Shown: one piece after another, positions 12,610 to 22,989 of the stretch
Position numbering within the stretch: the stretch's first letter is position 1
Layout of the letters: every line of letters begins with the position of its first letter
Notes under the pieces: model-generated
What the model was told of the DNA's origin: nothing
Database searches by the model: none
The model's input: only the letters and a program-made list of their open reading frames with translations
Assembly (NCBI GenBank): GCA_002335605.1
Contig: BEDY01000005.1
Coordinates: forward strand, 186,001 to 250,000
Source: Prillingera fragicola
Taxonomy: Eukaryota > Basidiomycota > Tremellomycetes > Trichosporonales > Trichosporonaceae
DNA length: 64,000 nucleotides
Reading direction: 5' to 3'
Made by a program: the position numbers and the translations under genes

Positions 12610-15600
12610 ATGGCTGCTGCCAACACTCTTGGGAGCGACCCGGACGGCGATGACGAGCTCCGCAAGCGTAGCAGGCTTGAGGCTCGCGCCGCCCGCTTCA
12701 ACAAAGAGTTGCCCGGCAACCGCTACAAGGAGGTGAGTGGCTGCACTTGTGGATCTTGAGATAGCGGCTGAAATTTCTTCAGCTTGAGGAGCAGCGAAAG
12801 CGAGAGCGCAAGGTCTTTGAGGAACAGGGCTCGATCGGCTCTGGTCAGACGACTCTCGGCGAAGCCGTTGACTTGCGAGGGTCTTGCGAGGACATGTGTT
12901 GCGAGTATGAGCGCGAGTTCCGAGACTTTACCAGGGAGGTCAATCCTTTTGAAAAGGTGCGTCAGGAAGACAATGGTAATGCAGCTGGCTAACGACCGGT
13001 AGCTGCCTAACGGCCGCATGGATCACTTGAAAGCCGTTGCCGCCTACACACGCTCAGATGCAGGTGCAGGTGCGGGCGACAAGAAGATTCTCCCGTCCGA
13101 TATGCGTACTCCGGGTGCTCTAGTGGTGAGTCTAAGAAGCCGAGAGAACGCTGCTGAGCAAGCCAGCGCTCCCTCGACTACCTTGTCAGCGCAATCATGC
13201 CACAACAACCTTCACCGAATCCCAATGCTGTCAACCCTCCAGCCCCGACCGAGCGACGCGCATTGGGGTACTCTGCTGGTTTTATTCGCGATCGTACGCG
13301 AGCCATTCGCAAAGAGTTTGCCATGCAGTCCAGCTGGGGCCACGACGAAGCTATTGCTACCTTTGAGCGCATTGCCCGATGGCACATTTTGTGCTTGCGA
13401 GAGCTCCAAGAGGAGACAGGAAGCAACACCGACATGCACATCGACTCGGCTGAACTGGGACGTTGCTTTGTCTCTCTTCGTCAACATTACAATGACCGAC
13501 GGGAGGAGCTAGGTATCGACACTCCCTGTCCGAACGAGCCCGAGTTCCGGGCCTACATGCTCATTTACGACCTCACCAGCAAGTCGGTAGCCATTCCCAC
13601 GTCCGAGCTTCCTACTGCCATTCTTGATCACCCTATGGTCCAGCTTGCGTGGCAATTGAGACAGGCAGCGCAGCGAAACTTTGATTCGCAGAAGGAAGGA
13701 TCCAAGTTGAATGCTGAGCTCGGAGCAAACTTGATTACTCGATTCGTTCGACTTCTCAAGCAGGACAGCGTCCCCTACCTTCTTTCTTGCCTCGTGGAGG
13801 TACGCCTCCGTGAAATGCGTCGCAGTGCTATCCGTGCCCTTACTCGCACGTATCCTCGTCTCAAGACGGAGGCAGTTCGCTACGGCGATGACGGGATGGT
13901 AGCTGAGCGCAAGATGATACTTTTCAGCGCTCTGGACCGCATTCTGGGTGCTGAGCACCAAGAGGACGAGGGCCCGGCATTTGACGACATTGATCCTATA
14001 TCAAAGTCGCCGGAGGACGAGTCGGCTTCTATCATGGAACGCTTTGGCATTCCTGTTCACTACGAAAACGGGGAGCCAGTAGGAGCGATGATCAATCTCG
14101 GCGCTCCTTACAACGATAACAAGGACGCCCCACACACCCGTCGCTGGAAGCTCATCTCGGACAAGAAAGGTGCCAACTCTTATGGCGACGTTGTCAATGG
14201 CAAGGCCGGAGTTGCCGTCGGCGGGGCAGGGGCTTCTCAGCCTGTGACCTTTGCTCCTCCTCCCGTTGTGCGGCCTACTATGAGGCCATCGCCCCTCTCC
14301 GGAAAGCCGCTTACGGCCTCGGCTCCTGCATTCAAACCGACAGCACCGATAGGTGCGTTCTCCAGTGGCGCCCCGAAGCCTGCATTCCCTGCCAAAAGCG
14401 CATTCCCTTCAGCAAGCGCTTTTCCTTCGACAGTTGCACCTACGTCGGCGGGCGCCTTTTCGTCGGCGAGCGCGTTTGCCTCGAATGGCGCCTTTGAGCC
14501 CTCAGTAAAGAGCGCATTCCAGCCTGCGCAACCAACACCGACTAGTAGTTCTACTTTGCCTTCCACTGGATCAGCCTTCGCTACACCAAAGGCGGAGAAG
14601 ATTATAGAGCCTGCCCCATCAACCACCCCTGCTGTCCCCCCACCTGCCGTTCCCAGCTTCTTTTCAAAGCCTGCCACGGCGGCTCCATCCGCCACCCCAT
14701 CTGCTCCTCCTCCACCAAAGTTCGAGTTTGCTGTTCCGCCACCAAAAGCGGCGCCAGCACCCCCACTCCCGAAAGCGTCGTTCTTTCCTGCTGCCAGTTC
14801 GTCAGAAACTGGTCCCTCAGCAGCTGGTCCGTCAAAGCCGTCCTCATCCATTCCATCATTCTTCAGCACACCGTCCCAAACGCTGCCTCGGCCGCCGACA
14901 GCGACGAAACTGCCATCACCTCCGAAGAAGGCCTCGCCACCCAAGCCACCGCCTGAGCCCCCAAGGATCAAAATGGCTCGCGAAACTCTCTGGACTCTTC
15001 CTGGCGATTTGCGCCACCGGCTGGTTCGTGAGGTCGTTGATCAGCTGGTCGAGGACGCGTCGCCTTCGTTGAGGAAGGTCTGCGAGCTGGAGGTTGCGAC
15101 AAGAGCCGCATCGGCACGAGTAACTCAGCGACACAGACTCCTCGCTGAGGCTGCTCCTGAGCTGTTTGATCTGCTCTTGGATGAAGTGATCGAGGAGCAC
15201 TGCAAAGTGGTATATCTCCGCCGCCGACGTGCTGAGCGGCTCGCAGGTCGTATCGCCCGTGCATGGAGAGCGTGGACCAGTCGTCAAAAGGAACAACGAG
15301 CGGCTGCGGCCAGGGAAAGGGAGCTCCGCTACAACTATCTCCGTGACATGCCTCTTGCTCGATCTCAGATTACATTCGGCACAGACGCCTCTTCATCGCG
15401 GTCACAACGCAGCGAGTCTGTGTGGTCCACACGAACAACTACCCAGGAGCAGGTGGACGAAAAGGAAGTTGAGAGGTCGTTGCGGCATACTGAGCACGCG
15501 CGAAAGCGTCTTTTCCAGCCCTCTACATTCCTTCTCGCCATCTCTGAGCACGTGGCGCCTCTATTGAAGCCTCGCTCGACGAAGCTGCACTTTGACGACG

Positions 15601-16874
15601 AGCCTGTCTGGGAGACGGTTTTCTTGAGTGCTGAGCACGCAGGCACGCCGGCTGCTCCGGACGCTCGCCAATGGCTTGTGTCCAAGTTCACCACCACGAA
15701 CGGCGACGACTTGTATCACGACGGTGTTGACTTTGCCACCACGGTGTCGGATGTGCACGGCGATCTGCCTGGGTCTGCGGACGCTGGGCTGTACGTGCTC
15801 GAGGCGCCACTCAACACCATCAAGTCGAAAGAGCGGGAACTGAACAGGGACGATGCGTCTGACCGTTTGGAAGCAGCTGCCGGTGCCGCTCAGCAGCGTA
15901 GCAAGTACCACACGGGCTTGCTCATTCTCACCTGGGAGGACGAGACACTCAGTGAGGTGACCGGGCGACTTGGCATCGAGGACGACATTGAGCAGTTTGA
16001 CAATGTTGCAACGCTGTCGCTTCAGGGTGCGGACGACATTGACGAGCGCTTCCAGGATGCCCTGTTCGAGCTCGTTCCAGGGGACCCACGAAAGGGCCAG
16101 GTCGTGGTGCCAATGGAAGAGGTAGTCGCTCGCGTCGAGGCGCGGTGGGACAATCTCGCGCATTTCGTCTCTTACGTTCTCAAACAGATGCCCAAGGATG
16201 CTGCGTTGAGCGCGCAGGCTGTGGCCACCTGCGTGGAGACACTGTCACGGCTACCAGGGCTAATCGACGCTGTGATCGATGACCTTCCAGTCAGCGCCGA
16301 CTCTTCGTATGACCCGCCCATCATTCCTGCCCTTCCAGCCTTGTCCAACCTCGACCTGCCCGCATTAGCGTCAACGCTCGCAGACTACCTCTCCGAATCG
16401 ACCCTCGGTTTGGTCGACGGAGTTGCTCTGACGCTTCCCCCCTTACGCCAGGCGGGTCTTCAAGGCCAACCCCTCCCACTTCTCTCAGTCATCTCAGCAC
16501 TGGCAGCAAACATGTTCTCGACAATAGGCCGCCAGCGTCTCCGCCTGGACGTATGGCTGACGTCCACCGAACCCATCGAGGCGGCCGACCGGATCCTCAC
16601 CAGAATCAGCGCCGAGTTTGACACTGTCATCGAAGCATCCACGAGCAAGATCGCCCAGACCTTCCGCGAGGCCAGGGCCGCAGAGCTCGCCCGGGCAGCG
16701 GCGGTACCACTGCCCGTGTCGCCCAAGACGCCGAAAAAGCTCCCCGAGTCAAAGGGAACGAAGCGCAGAGCCGACAGCAGCAGCCCGGCTGAGAGCAAGA
16801 GTGCGAAGACTGCTCGCCTGCTGCGTGTGCTTGCTGAAGCGAACAAGAGCATGTCCAACCGAGTGAGCGCGTGA
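12610..16874 (+). CDS. SAC3: SAC3/GANP-family nuclear mRNA export scaffold (TREX-2)
   Basis: Scaffold of the TREX-2 complex, which couples transcription to mRNA export at the nuclear pore. Exons 12610-12732, 12783-12956, 13003-13125 and 13167-16874 give 1375 residues. The start has a near-ideal context (ACCACCATGGC). Residues from about 75 to 400 form the SAC3/GANP domain: LPSDMRTPGALVRSLDYLV across a splice site, FIRDRTRAIRKEFAMQ, CFVSLRQHYNDR, EFRAYMLIYDL. A ~220-residue low-complexity stretch follows (encoded about 14270-14970), rich in Pro, Ala, Ser and isolated Phe, with many SAF/AFPS units. Then comes a helical Arg/Glu-rich region (about 15000-15330) that could be the Sus1/Cdc31-binding helix. 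The remaining ~500 residues look like the conserved fungal C-terminal part. The end is Lys/Arg-rich. Confidence 0.95.
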
Positions 16875-16967
16875 ACGTAGAGTAGATGTAGTGAAGGGTG
16901 AGCACAGTGTGCATGCATTGTGGTGTATTATGAGCCAAGATTAACAGACTGTACTGAGTGGTGGGGT

Positions 16968-19006
16968 CTACTCCTCGAGGGCGTGGGCTGTAGTGTCAGT
17001 AAAGGACCCAGCATAAAGAGAAACAAAACTTACACCTAACAGGGGCGCGGAGGTTGCTGACGTCGTCGACCGTGACCTCGTGCACCTTGCCCTGGAAGAG
17101 GTATCGAACGCGCAAGCGCTTGTTTTCGCCGATACACGGGTCCCAGAATCCGATAACGTTGTGCTTTGCGCGGCCGCCGGGAATGTTGAGGCGCGACTCG
17201 GACACGAGCGCCTGCACGGGAATGGTCACGTCAATGACCACGTCCATGTTGTTGCCCTTTTCGTCGACAATCTCCTTGAAGCCCTTTGGTGTGAACGCGG
17301 ACCCCAAGCCGTAGTGCGCCGACAGGATGACGAGGCCATTCCGCTCGCGCTCCCTTGCAGTGATGCGTGCTGCGGGGGCGGTGAGGAGGAGGATGGCGTC
17401 GTTGGCCTCTTGCTGCTTCTGGGCAATGTAGTCTGCGTGCTCGGCGCGGAGCTCGGCGAGGCGCGCCGAAATGGCCTTGGTGTAGCTTGGCTTGACAACA
17501 AAGTGGTACAGCGCGGCCCAGGCTGTGGTGGGCAAGACGACGGCGGCGAGGAAGAGGGGCCGGTTGAGGTCCTGTGACAGTAGAATGGGAAGCGACACGC
17601 GCTGGCCGAGACGCGAGGCGTGGAGCTTGATCTGGAGTGCGCCGCTCATCTGCAGCTGCAGCATGGCGCCAGCCTTTGTGTACTGTGTGACTTTGCCGGA
17701 GGCGTCGGCAAAGATGGCGCCGCCGCCAAAGTCGAGAGAGGCGCCAAACTTGATCTTGAGACCGAGGGCGTGCGTGCTCCAGTCACCCGAGAGCATGTTC
17801 TCGACAATGCCCGTTTGCGCCTCCATGGTCCATCCGGTGCCGGTGCGCCTTGCGGTCGTGACACCGATGGAGAGCGCAGACTGATCGGCGTAGCGCATGT
17901 TGTCGGGCATGTTGCGGCCCCATGGTCCAAAGCTGAAGAAGCCAGTTTTGTAGGCTGTCTGTCAGTCTGACCTCGTGATGGCTCTTAAGATACTCACTGA
18001 GGAAACCAGTCGTCTCCTCGTAGATCCTTCGTCCCAGAGTGAGCGTCATGCGCGGTGGTGCCTGCAATGTCTGCACGATTGCCGTTCCGGTAACAAAGCT
18101 GCCCCATTAGCGACATCCCAGAAATCCTGCCACTCACGTATTCTCATCGATGGTATAAGTCGCTTTTCCAGTCGCGATCCGAGGTGCCAAAGCCGTCTGC
18201 GTAAACTGCCTCGTCAGCCAGCCACCTCCCAACCCAAACGGCCACACACGACTCACCGAGAGCCATAACTTAGGCGAGAACTGATGCTTGATTGTGCCAG
18301 ACACATTGGCTCCTCCCTGATTATTCCTCGCGACCATTGTCCCCTCCCAAACGACCTGCGTGCGCTCATTGATGGGCGTCTCAAAGCTGTGCCGCATAAG
18401 CACCTGCCCCGGACGCACCCTCCGAATCCGCGCGAGCACACTATGGTCCACGCGCTCGGGGTGCTGAAACGCCTCTGGGCGCACGAACACGGCACGGGCA
18501 TCGACGACGACCTGATCGTCCGATTTGGCCTGCAGGAGCTGCTCGGCGTCGAGCAGCCGCTTGGCATTCGCCTGCTTCGTGTAGTGCGCCTGCATCTGCG
18601 CCGTGGTCATGTTGCTCGGCCCGACGTCCCAGCTCGTCCGCAGGCCCTCCTCGCCAAACGTGTCGTACACATGGCGTTTGGTTGGGTCGGACAGAATCTC
18701 GTACGCGCGTTTGATGGCTGTGAACCGCGTGTGCGCCGCCAGGCGCCGCTGCTCGTCCGGCTGCTTGTCTGGGTGGTACGTTGAGGCCAGGGAGCGGTAG
18801 CGCTCTTTTATCTCGGAGAGAGACGCGTCGGTCTCGACATTCAGAATGGCATACAGCGACCCTGCGGCTTGGGTGTCCATAAACTGCTGGGCCGTTTGTG
18901 TTGGCCGCAGGAGAGGCGAGACTGGTGGGGAGGGGGGTCGGATGGGGCCCTCGGCCGTGTCGGGGAAACGGCGGTAGTAGGCCGCCGAGGGGCCTGGGTC
19001 GTTCAT
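16968..19006 (-). CDS. DNAJC11-like J-domain protein (DUF3395), mitochondrial membrane organisation
   Basis: Exons 18257-19006, 18138-18196, 17998-18098, 17034-17954 and 16968-16987 give 616 residues. The J-domain lies near residues 45-115 (LYAILNVETDASLSEIKERYR, catalytic HPD in TYHPDKQ). The middle is a predicted beta-rich region, and the C-terminal third matches the DUF3395 part of DNAJC11. A hydrophobic stretch (PLFLAAVVLPTTAWAALYHF) precedes a charged helical segment. In animals DNAJC11 associates with the MICOS/SAM complexes and shapes cristae; the same role here is inference. The first intron is exactly 60 nt and stays open in frame, so a simple frame reading would wrongly include it. 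The last exon is only 20 nt. Confidence 0.88.
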
Positions 19007-19250
19007 TGTTTCTCGCTGGTGGTGGTGGAAGCCAGTACAACGATGATGAGCAGTCAAGTCGCCAAAGTCGAGGCTGACGACTGAAACCGGCGAGCCGGAG
19101 ACCCGAGCTCGCACGTGTCTGTAAGTGGGAGGATCACATAAATGTCATGTCCAAGTCACGTCCACTTGGGTCACATTACATGTACGATGCGTCGTCTACA
19201 CTGCTCTAGCTGTAGCCTCACAACCGATAATCACTGCAGAAACGGGCCAT

Positions 19251-20791
19251 TTAACCCCAGATGTTCGCAAACGGGTCGCGCTCCTCCTTCTTGGCAGCTG
19301 GCGCGGCTTGCGCCGGTGTCACCCACGGGTCAGCAGCAGGTGCTCCCCAGAGGTTGTTGTTGTTGCTCTGGAACTGCTGTTGCTGAGGCTGTTGAGTCTG
19401 CTGGGGTTGCTGGTGCTGCTGCTGCTGCTGCTGCTGAGAGCTGGCGGGGGCACCCCAAGCGGCCTGGTCGTTGAAGCCGCCCCAAGTGGGGACTGGAGAC
19501 TGCGTCGCCTGAGCAACGGGAGGCTGCGACGAGGTCACACCGCCGTTCCACGAGCCAAACTGGTTGTTCTGGATGGGGGAAGTGGCGGCAAAAAAGCCGC
19601 CAGTGGCAGCTGGAGCAGCGGGCTGCTGCGAGAAGAGTGACATTATGTCGGCCTTGGCCGTCTGGGGCTTGGCGCTCTGAGCTGCCGGAGCCTTGAAGTC
19701 GAGATCAAATATGTTTGAGGGCGGCGCTGCAGTGGCAGTGGCCGTAGCAGTCGGTGCGGGAGCAGCAGCGGCAGTGGTAGCCTGGGTAGGTGCAGCCGCC
19801 GCAGCAGCAGTTGGAGCAGCAGTGGGCGCAGCGGGGGCAGGCTCGTCATCGCCAAACAAGTCAACAATGGGGGCAGCCTGTGCGGGGGGAGCTTTGGAGC
19901 CAGAGTTGCGCGACAGCAGAGGGTGGCCGCCGCGCGGGGCAGGGACAGCTCCGGCGCGGGGAGGAGGTGCAAATGTGCCAGTGGCAGTAGGGCGGGCGCC
20001 GGGAGCCGCCGGTGGGGGGTTAGCAGCTGCCGGCGAGGCCGACGCAGCAGGCTGCGAGCCGTCCAGAATACTCGGGTCCCTGGGTGGCGGGCCCTCCAGT
20101 GCCCAGCGTCGCGACTCGTACTTGGAACGGATGAACGATTCGATTTTGCTGAAATGTCAACAAACCGTCGCCAAAGGTGTACCCCAACGGAACACTCACT
20201 GGTCGGGCGGGACGTGGCCCTTCTTGAGGTGTGCCTCCCAGTAGAGGTTTGCGCGGACATTGCCCCACTTTTGAACAGACTGGAGAATGTCAGCACGACT
20301 GAGACCGCCAGGCACAGAATCCATGTTGACGAAGCACTGGGCTCATACTACACGTACCTCCATCTGCTCGGGTGTCCAGACGTCGAGATCAATGCTTTTC
20401 ACTGCAGAGTTAGCGACAGCGTGAATAGATAGCACTCACCCTTCGAGATGTGCGTGCCCATCGAGCGGTGGATACCCGAGCATCGGATACAGAGAAATAC
20501 GCCGCTGGAGGGTCAGCAGATGGACGAGCAGGCGGCGCCACGCGCGGAGCTGCTACGTACAGGTTCCAAGAAGCCCAGCGAGCGTCTGAGCCACGTTAGC
20601 ATTGCTCTGAGAAGGCTTAAACACACCATTTGTGCGACAGTCGGCACACGCTTTGTTGTCGGGCTGCTTGACCAGCTCTCGCAGCGTGCGAGCGTTGCGG
20701 TCCGTCGTGGCCTTGTCTGGGTGTGTGAGCGTAGTGCGGAGTGGGTGGTGGAGTCATAGCTAGCAGTATGAAACGTACCCTGCCTTGACAT
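19251..20791 (-). CDS. AGE2: ArfGAP of SMAP/AGE2 type
   Basis: GTPase-activating protein for Arf, acting in vesicle budding at Golgi and endosomes. Seven exons: 20779-20791, 20627-20716, 20561-20585, 20440-20504, 20358-20401, 20200-20279 and 19251-20148, for 404 residues. The N-terminal ~125 residues form the ArfGAP zinc finger CADC-x16-CIRC with the invariant WAS-W and SGIHRSMGTHISKVKS, then LDVWTPEQM and ANLYWEA. The rest is low complexity: Pro/Ala/Thr-rich, then a Gln tract (encoded near 19360-19435), then repeated WG and DPF/PFANIWG units at the C-terminus, likely adaptor or clathrin motifs. The first exon holds only 13 coding bases and the third 25. SMAP/AGE2 assignment rests on domain layout. 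Confidence 0.92.
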
Positions 20792-21223
20792 TGGCTCTAG
20801 ATGTGTTGTTGAACTGATGTACAGAGAAGGAAGAATGCACTCACGAGATGATGCACCTCTGCGTTGGAGTCGCCAGCGCGTCGGGACCTGCCCGCACCAG
20901 GATCACCACCCCTGCCTGTGCACTCAAGCCGCGGTCATCTCCCTCAGCCACGACCACGCGATCTCACGCCTATTTGTTGTTTTGTGATCGTCGCATGCCT
21001 AATACTCGGCCCGGTGTCCGGTGTGTGCATGCCTGTGCCAGGGCTGGCCGTGCCCCTGTGAGGTGGAGCTCCCCCCACACTGCCGTTGCCGCATGAGACC
21101 CACGTTTTCGGGCGCAGGCAGGGGCGGCATTGACCACCCCGCTCCAGCCTACGTTCAATAAAACTGTCATCGACTGCTCCCCCAACCTGACCTCTCACCA
21201 AACACCAACACAACCCTCACATC
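20792..21223. promoter_or_regulatory. Divergent intergenic region ArfGAP / GDT1
   Basis: About 430 bases between divergent start codons. No open frame with recognisable content. The GDT1 side is CA/CT-rich just before its ATG, typical of a short fungal leader. No clear palindrome was seen. Confidence 0.4.
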
Positions 21224-22529
21224 ATGGCCACAGCTCTCCAGGAAGAGCCAGGCAGCATGCGTACGTACAGCTCATATCTGCTGCTTCAATGCTAACCCCA
21301 TGCAGAGGCAATGGCCCATGCGTTCGTCATGATTGTCGTGTCTGAAATTGGTGAGCCATGTTCCACGCGCGTCAGCTGCGGCAGACCACTAGCACCCAAT
21401 GCTGGCACTGCCATGTCCATCCGCGGCCTCGGCGGCAGAGATCAAAGAGTGTAGACTGACAACATGTAGGCGACAAGACCTTTCTCATTGCTGCAATCAT
21501 GGCAACACGACACTCGCGCATCACCGTGTTCGCTGGTGCCTTTGCCTCGCTCGTGGTCATGTCAGTATTGAGCGCGGCGCTCGGAAAGATTATCCTAGGT
21601 CTCATTCCAAAAGTACGTGCACACAGATAATACTGACATGGGCGAGAGACTGTGCATCGCTCGCCGCGTTGGGCAACCCGAGCTGACATTCCAGCTTTAC
21701 ACCTTGTACGCCGCAGCCCTGCTGTTCCTCGTCTTTGGCATCAAGATGCTGCAGGAGGCTCTCGCAATGCCGGCGTCGCATATGGCCGACGAGATGCGCG
21801 AAGTTGAGGAAGAGCTCGAGGAGGACAACAGCCTGCACGACCCATCCAACCGCCCGGGATCCATGCCGCTCGAGGCGCTCGAGGAGGGACGCGTCGCCCG
21901 CTCCAGACCGCTCGAGAATACTCTTTCTGGCGCCGCGCGCAGCCGAGACGCATCCCCAGCCCCGCAGGCTCCTCCTCGTACCCGTCGATCTCGCTCGTCG
22001 TCGCCGTCTGTGCCCCGCCGCATCGGGTTTGGCCGCGCGAGCATCTCGCTCGGCAATGGCCTCGGACCACTCAAGGAGAGCGACTTTGTGACGCGCATGA
22101 GCGACGCCGTCCGTGCCAGTCTGCAGGTGGCAACAAACCCCGTTTTCGCGCAGGCATTCATCCTCACTTTCCTCGGCGAGTGGGGCGACAGGTCACAAAT
22201 TGCGACCATTGCTTTGGCTGGAGCGCACGTAAGTTGCCCCCCGCTGTCGTATAACTGGAGCTCCCAGCTAACACGATAACAGAGCATCCCCGTCATTGCC
22301 TTTGGAACGATTATTGGCCACGCCCTGTGCACATTCATCGCTGTCGTCGGCGGACGGCTGCTGTCCACAAAACTCTCAGTCAAGCACAGTGCGTCCTGCT
22401 CACATGCGCGCGTCACTGACAAGCACAGTCTCCCTCCTTGGCGCCATTGCCTTCCTGATCTTTGCAGTCATGTACGCCTTTGAGGCGTATCACGAGCAAG
22501 TCTCACCGACCCCCATCGAGGTCATCTAG
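21224..22529 (+). CDS. GDT1: GDT1/TMEM165-family (UPF0016) Ca2+/Mn2+ transporter
   Basis: Golgi cation/proton exchanger that supplies Mn2+ for glycosylation and helps Ca2+ balance. Exons 21224-21260, 21306-21350, 21470-21612, 21695-22228, 22283-22388 and 22429-22529 give 321 residues. The two signature motifs are clear: EIGDKTF, rebuilt across an intron, and EWGDRSQIATIALAGAH. Each belongs to a three-helix repeat. The central loop between the repeats is long, acidic first (EVEEELEEDN) and then Arg/Ser/Pro-rich. A cleavable signal peptide, usual in many relatives, is not evident: the start MATALQEEPGS is short and acidic, so targeting may use the first membrane helix. Confidence 0.93.
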
Positions 22530-22989
22530 GCTGGGGTCACGAGACGGGGACGTAAAGTTCCGCACAACTAGGACCCGATCCCACCCAGTCGCCAACCCCT
22601 CCCCATGCTGGCTCGCGCGGGGATGTGCATCCCAGCAACGGCGGTTGGCCAAGTGGGCAGGCATCGCGGCACAGGGCGGGGGCGCAGCGAGTGGCACAGG
22701 TGGCGTCGGGCGCCCCACGGCACAGCAGACATGACAATAGAAAACGAGACGTGTGTCCGCGATTGATGAGCGTGCGCCGCCCGCGCGCAGAGGACATGCC
22801 GCTACGATCATTGGTTGGTATTAGAGCCGCCAGCACATAATGCATAGATTTGGTTTAGAGTCTTTGTCTGGTGCTTGCTGGCCCCGGGGGTGGTTGCGGG
22901 GCGAAATTGGTACGAGTTGGCTGCTGCATACATTGTCACAAGGCCGTCTATCATTCTATCTTAACATGTTGGAGTCTTGCAGCTGGACA
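22530..22989. other. Convergent 3' region GDT1 / PPCDC-NUS1
   Basis: About 460 bases between two convergent stop codons. No supported gene; overlapping short frames have no recognised features. Presumably the two 3' untranslated regions. Confidence 0.4.

Noticed and set aside
14237..14971. Minus-strand 244-codon Gly/Ala/Val-rich frame
   Set aside because: Exact shadow of the SAC3 low-complexity segment; no independent coding signal.
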